Positions 6,584 through 11,815 of a DNA stretch of 11,815 nt are shown here, piece after piece. The stretch is from assembly GCA_035630195.1 (NCBI GenBank), contig DASQLD010000187.1, forward strand, positions 1 to 11,815, written 5' to 3'. The notes below the pieces were generated by a model that was not told the DNA's origin, did not search any database, and saw only the letters and a program-made list of their open reading frames with translations. The DNA is from DASQDN01 sp035630195 (lineage in GTDB: Bacteria > Acidobacteriota > Terriglobia > Bryobacterales > Bryobacteraceae). The translations under genes and the position numbers were made by a program. The number at the start of each line of letters is the position of its first letter. Position 1 is the first letter of the stretch.

Positions 6584-7857
6584 ATCTATTGCGCCTCGGC
6601 AGTGTTGGTCCGCTTGTAGTCGAGGCATGTGCTGATCGATGGCGAATCGCAAGAGCATCACAGATTCCTCTACCTCATCCTTCTGAGTGGCCGCGCGAGT
6701 GGCTCGATTCTAGCGAAGCCTGGCAGCTCAGCCTCCAATTAGGTCATCTCATCGACACCGGAACAGCGGAAGCAGATTCAGGTGAGATTTCGATTCCGTG
6801 GGAGCGATTCGGACGATTAGATCAGGAAGGTTATACGCTTCCCACGCTCTGGACGCAATGGAGTCCGTTTCGGCTTTCCGTGAACGTGGATTCGGAAGAC
6901 TGGCAGACACGCTTCTACCTGGGCGGCATGGAGGTGAGTATTGGGCGCGTGGGCAGGTATGTGCGTCGTGCCGCACATAAGGAAACATTCCTGCTCGACG
7001 ATCTTTCGTATGAGTTGCTCGAGCTGATAGACAGATGCCCCCGAGCCGGTGAGCATCGCTGGCTCGACCTCGCGTTTCTGTCGGCCTATACATCAGAGCT
7101 CTGCGCTACGACCAAGGGCTGGCTCAGAGACAATGAAGTTATCTTTCCCGCGACGAGTGGCTCCAGAGAAGCTCGAGATCCCAAAACTCGAAGATCCCTA
7201 GCTCTCACAAAAGAAGGCCGTTGGCAGCACATTGTCCTCGATGATGCGCAGATGGCTCTCGACGCTCCAGCGGAGATTCGTCCGCACATGACGCGCATAG
7301 GAATTCGGGAAGCTGAATTCTGTACTTCGTGGGAGAATTTGCCGGTCCTCCTTCGACCAACGCCACCGACAACCTCTTGGTACCCACAACTAACGAAACG
7401 CTACCGTCCCGTAGTAACCCGCCGCCACATCGAGACTCTTGCCGCGGCGGACTTCGCTGTGCGTGGGTTCGAAACCATCGTGTTGCCGCGAGGCTGCTGG
7501 ACCGGCGCGTCCATTATTGCCGTATCAGACAGTGGTGTCGTTCTCGTACGTGTTGAAACCGAGGAATGCGGCGAAGACGCTCTCCGATCGGGAGTCAGAA
7601 TGGGAGCCGATCATCAGCGGATCTACGCGCTTCCTTATCGCGTGGCCCTCGCGAGCCTGAAAGGTTGTGCGCCGTCCATCCGCCTGCGGGCCGAGCGGGC
7701 AGGCATCCAGATACTTGACCGGCGCGGCATGCTCGATGCATCGTCAATTGGCGCCGATCACATCCAGCAGCACGAACTCCGCCGATGCAGATCGTTGCGG
7801 GAAGCCATGGAATTGTTATTACATCTAGTCGAGCCGCAGCGCGTTAAAGCGGGATAA
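6580..7857 (+). CDS. Unrecognised 425-residue protein of the ZorAB-like cassette, possible inactive nuclease-fold C-terminus
   Basis: I do not recognise this family. It starts with GTG at 6580, supported by AGAAGG (6564-6569) and a 4-bp GTGA overlap with the zorB-like gene. It has no signal peptide, no clear membrane helix and no Walker A motif, so it is soluble and not a ZorD-type helicase. Residues 1-130 are rich in Trp and predicted strands. Residues 130-190 are helical (DDLSYELLELIDRC). Residues about 285-395 read like a PD-(D/E)xK fold: helix, GFETIVLPRG, GASIIAVSDSGVVLVRVET, then IYALPYRVALASL and RLRAERAGIQIL. Active relatives would have GAD and ExK, but here there is GAS (309-311) and RVE (324-326), so catalysis is probably lost. 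By position it should be the effector or sensor working with the motor. It does not look like ZorC or ZorE. The gene is certain; the fold is a by-eye inference. Confidence 0.85.
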   Translation: MNLLRLGSVGPLVVEACADRWRIARASQIPLPHPSEWPREWLDSSEAWQLSLQLGHLIDTGTAEADSGEISIPWERFGRLDQEGYTLPTLWTQWSPFRLSVNVDSEDWQTRFYLGGMEVSIGRVGRYVRRAAHKETFLLDDLSYELLELIDRCPRAGEHRWLDLAFLSAYTSELCATTKGWLRDNEVIFPATSGSREARDPKTRRSLALTKEGRWQHIVLDDAQMALDAPAEIRPHMTRIGIREAEFCTSWENLPVLLRPTPPTTSWYPQLTKRYRPVVTRRHIETLAAADFAVRGFETIVLPRGCWTGASIIAVSDSGVVLVRVETEECGEDALRSGVRMGADHQRIYALPYRVALASLKGCAPSIRLRAERAGIQILDRRGMLDASSIGADHIQQHELRRCRSLREAMELLLHLVEPQRVKAG

Positions 7858-7878
7858 GATCGAACATACGAGGGACGA

Positions 7879-8304
7879 ATGACGACGACGCCACATGTAG
7901 GGTCCACCAGCAATTGGAAATCTCGAATAATCGCGCTCCTGATCGCTTTTCTGTTGGGTCTGATTCCCATGTGGATGCTTGCATACAGCCGTGGTTCGGC
8001 GGCCGAAAAAGCTACCATCGATCTGAGAACTGCGGCGCTTAAGAATCAAATTGCCGCAGCAACACTCTACGGCAAACGAGGCGAATACGAGAAGTCCAGG
8101 CAGTTCGCCAGCGAGTTCTTCACTTCGCTAAAAACGCGGATGGAAACCATCGAAGCCGGCAATTCGGATCGGCGAGCGCAACTTAGTAAGTTGCTCGACC
8201 AGCGAGACCAGATCGTCACATTACTTGCGCGCAGTGATCCGGCTGGTGTCGACCGTCTCTTCGAAATTCAATATCAAACCGTACAAATTCTGCCGAGCGA
8301 ATAA
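7879..8304 (+). CDS. Single-pass membrane protein with helical tail, last gene of the cassette
   Basis: A 141-residue protein. One membrane helix lies at about residues 18-37 (IIALLIAFLLGLIPMWML). A mostly helical domain follows, containing AALKNQIAAATLYGKRGEYEKSRQFASEFFTSL and ending in DQRDQIVTLLARSDPAGVDRLFEIQYQ. The regular charged/hydrophobic pattern suggests a helical bundle or coiled coil. The layout resembles an uncharacterised family of small single-pass proteins that I recall from other Gram-negative genomes, also outside ZorAB loci; this was not checked. It has its own GAGGG ribosome site (7870-7874) and starts 21 bp after the 425-residue gene on the same strand, so cotranscription is likely. 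Which side of the membrane the tail lies on is not clear. It could be a motor accessory or an unrelated neighbour. Confidence 0.75.
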   Translation: MTTTPHVGSTSNWKSRIIALLIAFLLGLIPMWMLAYSRGSAAEKATIDLRTAALKNQIAAATLYGKRGEYEKSRQFASEFFTSLKTRMETIEAGNSDRRAQLSKLLDQRDQIVTLLARSDPAGVDRLFEIQYQTVQILPSE

Positions 8305-8687
8305 TCGTGGAGCGGCACTTAACGGGCTGCGGGTAGAATATCCTCGTCGACATCATGTTGCTGAATGGGTAATGACGTTTGGCCAGCGCGGCCGATCGCT
8401 GCAATTGTTTGATGAACGCAAGAACTGCACACAGGTTGGCTGCAGTGCGACGTCTCCAGACCTACTGTACGCAAGCCGGTAGAGCGATAAGGCAAACGCA
8501 TCAGGCGGGGCTGACCGAGGAATCGCGCCGGCCAGACGGACGCTGCGCTCATGTCGCATCTCTGCGGAGCGCTACCCGGAATCTTCCGTGGAGCAGGTCC
8601 TACAACTCTCCTTGGCGTTGTTGCCACCCTGTTGTACACCTTCTCCCAATGCTGTAACCATGTCTGCGGGCCGCACATATGGTCGGT
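8305..8687. other. 383-bp region without a convincing gene; possible remnant
   Basis: No recognisable product is encoded here. A minus-strand frame stays open across most of it (8319-8678), but the translation is rich in Pro, Arg and Cys and looks non-coding. A plus-strand frame from ATG 8551 to TAG 8703 would give a 50-residue hydrophobic, Cys-containing peptide starting MSHLCGALPGIF, and would overlap the end of the Crp-like gene by 16 bases. No clear hairpin terminator follows the preceding cassette. This may be debris of a mobile element or a conserved intergenic sequence; neither can be shown. Confidence 0.4.
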
Positions 8688-9383
8688 CTATTCCGAAGCA
8701 TAGTCTCGTAGTGCTTGTTCGCTCGAAATGACCACTTTGCGTCCGTCAACCTGAATGAGCCCCCCTTGCTGAAGACGCGTGATTGCACGTGACACTACTT
8801 CGCGCACCGAACCCACTCTCGCAGCGATCTGCTGATGCGTCAGCGCAAGTTGAAATTCGACCGCGTCTCCGGACCGTATACCGTGTTCCGATGCTTCTTC
8901 AAGCAGAAGTTGCGCCACACGCCGGTCTACATGCAACAAAGAAAGGCGCTCGACCAGGGCTGCGCACTTCCGCATTCGTGCCGCCAGTAGCCGTAGTGCC
9001 GCCAGACTAATATGCGGCCGTTCGAGGCATAGTCGCAGCACATCCTCACGGCGAATAAACAGCAACACTGAATCCTCTTCGGCCGCAGTGGAGGAAGGGT
9101 AGGAACCACCGTCGAAGACCGGGATCTCGGCCAGCGTAGCGCCGGCGCGCTCCACGTGGATAATCTGCTCCCGGCCGTCAGCGCCAACGCGGTAGGCCCG
9201 TATCGCCCCTTGAGCGACCACGTACAGTCCCGCGGCTTGCTCGCCTGCTAGAAATAGCGTTTCGCCTCTATCAAGTTTATGCTCGGCACAGCGATCCGCC
9301 AAAACCTCGCGATCATGTCGTTCGAGTTCGCCGAACAGTATCGTTCGCTGAAGCGCCGCCACTTTGTCGCCCGTCGTTAGCAT
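8688..9383 (-). CDS. Crp/Fnr-family transcriptional regulator
   Basis: A 231-residue cytoplasmic regulator. Residues about 10-125 form a cyclic-nucleotide-binding-type beta-roll (ILFGELERHDREVLA, then DRGETLFLAGEQAAGLYVVAQGAIRAYRV). A long dimer helix is at about 113-145. A winged helix-turn-helix at about 178-220 contains LTHQQIAARVGSVREVVSRAI and GGLIQVDGRKVVI. The phosphate-binding segment reads GGSYPSSTAA, so the arginine that grips cAMP in E. coli Crp is replaced by serine, and cAMP is unlikely as ligand. No Fnr-type N-terminal cysteine cluster is present. The signal is therefore unknown. It is a single minus-strand gene running toward the cassette's 3' end. Nested inverted repeats 350 bp upstream could be its operator, but that is speculative. 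Confidence 0.9.
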   Translation of the reverse strand: MLTTGDKVAALQRTILFGELERHDREVLADRCAEHKLDRGETLFLAGEQAAGLYVVAQGAIRAYRVGADGREQIIHVERAGATLAEIPVFDGGSYPSSTAAEEDSVLLFIRREDVLRLCLERPHISLAALRLLAARMRKCAALVERLSLLHVDRRVAQLLLEEASEHGIRSGDAVEFQLALTHQQIAARVGSVREVVSRAITRLQQGGLIQVDGRKVVISSEQALRDYASE

Positions 9384-9884
9384 TCTCTAACTGCAACAGT
9401 ATCACCAGAAAGTCGAGGCGCCCGCGCGGAAGATGCGGTGAGCGGCGACGCATGCAGATTATCGCGTCAGCGAGAAATTGAATGGGGCGGCTATTGGTTT
9501 ATCAAACGCACCGGATGTTGGCAGATGCGCTATTCCCATAGGCAGACAGTCGCGACGGAGAACACGCCGAGAACAATGAACGCCGTGCCCGGAAACTCTG
9601 AGCCACAGCACTTTGTCAAGGAAGGGCTGCTGATGGAAATCGCCTGCAGTATGTCGACTGGACTAGTATCAGCACTATCATTCGTCACGCCTTCTCAATT
9701 CCAATTGCTCGGGTTTGACGATGTGGCGTACTGAGAAGGTCACAAAAGCGACGGCCTGTATGCCGATCCGTCGCTCGTTAGAAATATTGAAACTTGTGTG
9801 ACCAAATTCGCGGGGGCATTCAATAAATCTCGAAGCCAACAAGCGCATCTCAGCGGGTGGGCAGGCTTTAGAAATCGGGTATCA
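9384..9884. other. 501-bp intergenic region between Crp-like and outer-membrane genes
   Basis: This region should hold the promoters of both divergent flanking genes. No gene is convincing: a plus-strand frame at 9438-9734 encodes about 98 residues with no recognisable motif or good ribosome site. The right half holds the nested inverted repeats described separately. No strong -35/-10 pair was found. A GATACT on the minus strand (9398-9403) is a possible -10 for the regulator, but no -35 accompanies it. Confidence 0.4.
9738..9803. repeat. Nested inverted repeats upstream of the outer-membrane protein gene
   Basis: The outer arms GGTCACA (9738-9744) and TGTGACC (9797-9803) are exact reverse complements. 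Inside them, AGCGACGG (9747-9754) and CCGTCGCT (9768-9775) form a perfect 8-bp stem with a 13-base loop. TGTGA/TCACA are Crp-like half sites, but the spacing (about 52 bases between arms) is far more than a single Crp site. It could be two half sites, an RNA hairpin in the leader, or chance for the outer arms. Confidence 0.55.
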
Positions 9885-10706
9885 ATGCGACGGACAGTGT
9901 TCACCCTCTCAGGATTGATCTCTTTCGTTTTGGCTCTATCGGCGCAGGCGCCGCCACCAACCGAGCACGATGCTACATCGCTAGCGAAAACTACTCAGAA
10001 TCCAGTGGGCGATATCGTCTCCGTACCGTTTCAATTCAACTTCAACAACGGAGGCGCTCTCAAGGACCAATCGCTTTTCAATATGAATCTTCAACCCGTG
10101 ATACCGATTCATATCTCCCCTGGCATCACTTTCATATCGCGGACTATTTTACCCGTGAGTAGCTATCCTGGTCCCAACGGCACTCGTTACAGCGGGGCCG
10201 GGGACATTCAGCAACAAACGTTTTTCACTCCTGCCGAGGCCGGCAAGGTGATTTGGGGAATTGGTCCGGCATTCTCGTTGCCGACAGCCACTACACTTCC
10301 CGCTCAGACCGGAACCTGGGCCGCAGGGGGTAGCGCTGTTGTGCTCACGATGTCGGGCCCGTGGGTTCTTGGCTCTCTCTTCATGCAGCTATCGCCCCTG
10401 ACAGATTCCAATGGTCCGCCAAGAACGAATCTCTTCTTATGGCAGTATTTCATCAACTACAACTTCGGCAAGGGCTGGGCGATCGCCTCCGCGCCCAGCA
10501 TCACTGCCAATTGGGATGCCGTCTCGGGGCAGCGATGGACCGTACCTGTGGGCGCCGGCATCAGCCGGACGTTAGTGTTCAACCGGCAGCCAATGACATT
10601 AGCGTTTCAGTACTATAGGAACGTCAAGAGGCCTGACGACGCGCCGAGCACCACGGTTCGATTCGCGCTTTCATTGATTTTTCCCCAGGCGCCAGCAGCA
10701 AAGTAA
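9885..10706 (+). CDS. Outer-membrane beta-barrel protein, 'neuromedin U'/transporter-like
   Basis: A 273-residue exported protein. A signal peptide occupies about residues 1-22 (MRRTVFTLSGLISFVLALSAQA, cleaved near AQA). The mature part is rich in aromatic, alternating beta-strand sequence and ends in FALSLIFPQAPAAK. Typical family blocks are LAKTTQNPVGDIVSVPFQ, LQPVIPI, GAGDIQQQTFFTP, WGIGPAFSLPTAT, GPWVLGSLF, FINYNFGKGW and QRWTVPVGAGI. The family, often misleadingly named neuromedin U, is thought to form an outer-membrane channel related to the MetA/phenol-pathway barrels; substrates are unknown. I chose ATG 9885 because the signal peptide follows at once. A GTG at 9798 in frame would add 29 residues with no sense as a signal peptide and would overlap the inverted repeat. 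It meets the ankyrin gene tail to tail, 2 bp apart. Confidence 0.82.
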   Translation: MRRTVFTLSGLISFVLALSAQAPPPTEHDATSLAKTTQNPVGDIVSVPFQFNFNNGGALKDQSLFNMNLQPVIPIHISPGITFISRTILPVSSYPGPNGTRYSGAGDIQQQTFFTPAEAGKVIWGIGPAFSLPTATTLPAQTGTWAAGGSAVVLTMSGPWVLGSLFMQLSPLTDSNGPPRTNLFLWQYFINYNFGKGWAIASAPSITANWDAVSGQRWTVPVGAGISRTLVFNRQPMTLAFQYYRNVKRPDDAPSTTVRFALSLIFPQAPAAK

Positions 10707-10708
10707 AT

Positions 10709-11815
10709 TCAGGCTGCGCACTGTCTGAGTAGATCGTCAACGTCGTCATATCCTGTAGGATAATTGACATCACCGACCGAGGCCCCTGCATCGAGCAGTG
10801 CTTTAACGGATTCCGGTGAGCGCCTGTATGCCCAGTAGGAATTCACACACGCGCGAACGGCGAGAGCCAGTGGTGTGCGTCCTTTTGCGTCGAGCGCGTC
10901 GATCGGCGCTCCGGCTTCAATAAGGAATTTCACCGTATCGTGCCATGCTCGCCACGCCGCGACGTGAAGCGCAGTGCTCTTGTTTGGGATCTCGAAATAC
11001 CCATCGCCCTCGTACAACAAGTCAACTTTCACACCTAAGTAAAGGAGTTGGCGAATACCGTCTGTGTTTGCAGTACCCGCGAACTCGGCCAGCAGCGTGC
11101 CACCTTCGGCCAGCAGGTCGCGAACTAGATGGGGTTCATCTTCCCTGATAGCCATTATTTGCGCAGTGTCGTTTCTCGCACATGAGGCGATGAGACGGTC
11201 TACACCCTGCACCTCGATCGGACATCGTCGCTGCTCGAACAACTCGAGGATGTCGGCTCGTCCTCTTCGTGCCGCGAGCACAACCGCAGACCTTCCGTCC
11301 TTGCGATTCGCGATTGTTAGATCGGCCCCGTGATCCAGCATCATTTGGATGTTCACGAGAGCGTTGTCGCGGCGAATAGCCTGATGGAGCGCCGTGTGAT
11401 TCCACCGTGTCATGCGATTGGGATCGGCCCCCTGCGCAAGTAGAAATGCGATGCCGTCAGTATCGTGCCAGTCGGCCTTGCGAAGGAGCATGGTGGCCAA
11501 GCTGTCGTCGGTCAGTTTGCCACTTTCCACTAGGATTTTGAGCGTTTCATTATCGTGAGTCTCCGGCGCGTGGTAAGGCGTTTCTTCGTCGTTCGGATCT
11601 GCTCCATGATCGAGCAGCAGCTTTGTCAGCGCAGGATTGCGAGCAACTCCGGCGGCGCCGTATAGAGCACTTTCCCACTCCGGACTGGGTTGATGGGCGG
11701 CATCCCAGAAACCCGTATTAGCGCTGGCCCCGGCATCAAGCAGAACCTTTGCTGCGCGCACGAAGCGGCTTGTTCGCGCACCATCCAGGCGGAGGTACTT
11801 CGAGAAACAGAGATG
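10709..11815 (-). CDS. Ankyrin-repeat protein (5' end outside window)
   Basis: At least 368 codons are open to the right edge. A GTG at 11761 exists, but the reading continues 18 codons upstream (ending KYLRLDGARTSRF) with plausible sequence, so the gene begins outside. Ankyrin-type repeats are spread along it: AAKVLLDAGASANTGF, LTKLLLDHGADPNDEETP, IAFLLAQGADPNRMTRW followed by TALHQAIRRDN, IQMMLDHGADLTIAN, TALHVAAWRAWHDTVKFLIEAGAPIDALD, and TPLALAVRA...VKALLDAGASVGD. Some units are irregular (LKILVESGKLTDDSL). Such solenoids bind proteins. No signal peptide can be judged without the N-terminus, and partners are unknown. The stop is three bases past the convergent outer-membrane gene. Confidence 0.88.
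   Translation of the reverse strand, partial: HLCFSKYLRLDGARTSRFVRAAKVLLDAGASANTGFWDAAHQPSPEWESALYGAAGVARNPALTKLLLDHGADPNDEETPYHAPETHDNETLKILVESGKLTDDSLATMLLRKADWHDTDGIAFLLAQGADPNRMTRWNHTALHQAIRRDNALVNIQMMLDHGADLTIANRKDGRSAVVLAARRGRADILELFEQRRCPIEVQGVDRLIASCARNDTAQIMAIREDEPHLVRDLLAEGGTLLAEFAGTANTDGIRQLLYLGVKVDLLYEGDGYFEIPNKSTALHVAAWRAWHDTVKFLIEAGAPIDALDAKGRTPLALAVRACVNSYWAYRRSPESVKALLDAGASVGDVNYPTGYDDVDDLLRQCAA

Noticed and set aside
6580..7857. ZorD-like helicase or ZorE-like HNH nuclease
   Set aside because: No Walker A/B or helicase motifs and no HNH pattern can be found in the 425 residues.
9438..9734. Plus-strand open frame of 98 codons upstream of the outer-membrane gene
   Set aside because: No ribosome site, no motif and uneven composition. 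It cannot be supported as a gene, though it is not excluded.
9798..9884. GTG start at 9798 for the outer-membrane protein
   Set aside because: The added 29 residues would bury the signal peptide internally; ATG 9885 is directly followed by it.

Overview
The window looks like a chromosomal stretch from a Gram-negative soil-type bacterium, most likely an acidobacterium of the Solibacter/Bryobacter kind. That placement is inference. It rests on the mix of gene types (lipidated parvulin, HDOD protein, very small zinc-ribbon protein, sulfatase remnant, 'neuromedin U'-type outer-membrane protein, Crp-like regulator) and a moderately high GC content, not on a marker gene. No rRNA, tRNA, CRISPR array, integrase or intact transposase is visible.

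Left part (1-3883), ordinary chromosomal genes. The window opens inside a ring-cleaving dioxygenase of the glyoxalase (VOC) fold. Facing it is a two-gene minus-strand unit, a Gph-like HAD phosphatase followed 12 bp later by a lipoprotein parvulin isomerase. A 99-residue membrane protein is divergent from that unit and meets an HDOD protein tail to tail. Divergent from the HDOD gene is an unlisted 53-residue protein with two CxxC knuckles, preceded by a perfect TATAAT and a T-tract at the expected UP-element position.

Middle part (3927-4892), a decayed sulfatase. Recognisable sulfatase pieces are scattered over all three plus-strand frames, with an in-frame TAG. A probable internal deletion has removed the catalytic formylglycine region.

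Core of interest (4950-8304), a tightly packed plus-strand cassette of four genes. The first two encode a three-helix MotA/TolQ-type protein with ZorA-like features and a MotB/OmpA-type protein with the ZorB-like SDLM-type membrane motif, so together they look like an ion-driven ZorAB motor. The third gene overlaps zorB by 4 bp and encodes a 425-residue protein I do not recognise; its C-terminal part resembles a PD-(D/E)xK nuclease fold that has lost its catalytic residues. The fourth encodes a single-pass membrane protein with a helical tail. The known Zorya effectors (ZorC, the helicase ZorD, the HNH protein ZorE) are absent, so this may be an undescribed ZorAB-type system, possibly antiviral.

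Right part (8305-11815). A 383-bp gap without a convincing gene is followed by a minus-strand Crp/Fnr-type regulator. Next is a 500-bp gap holding nested inverted repeats, then an outer-membrane beta-barrel protein. The window ends inside a minus-strand ankyrin-repeat protein that runs off the edge.
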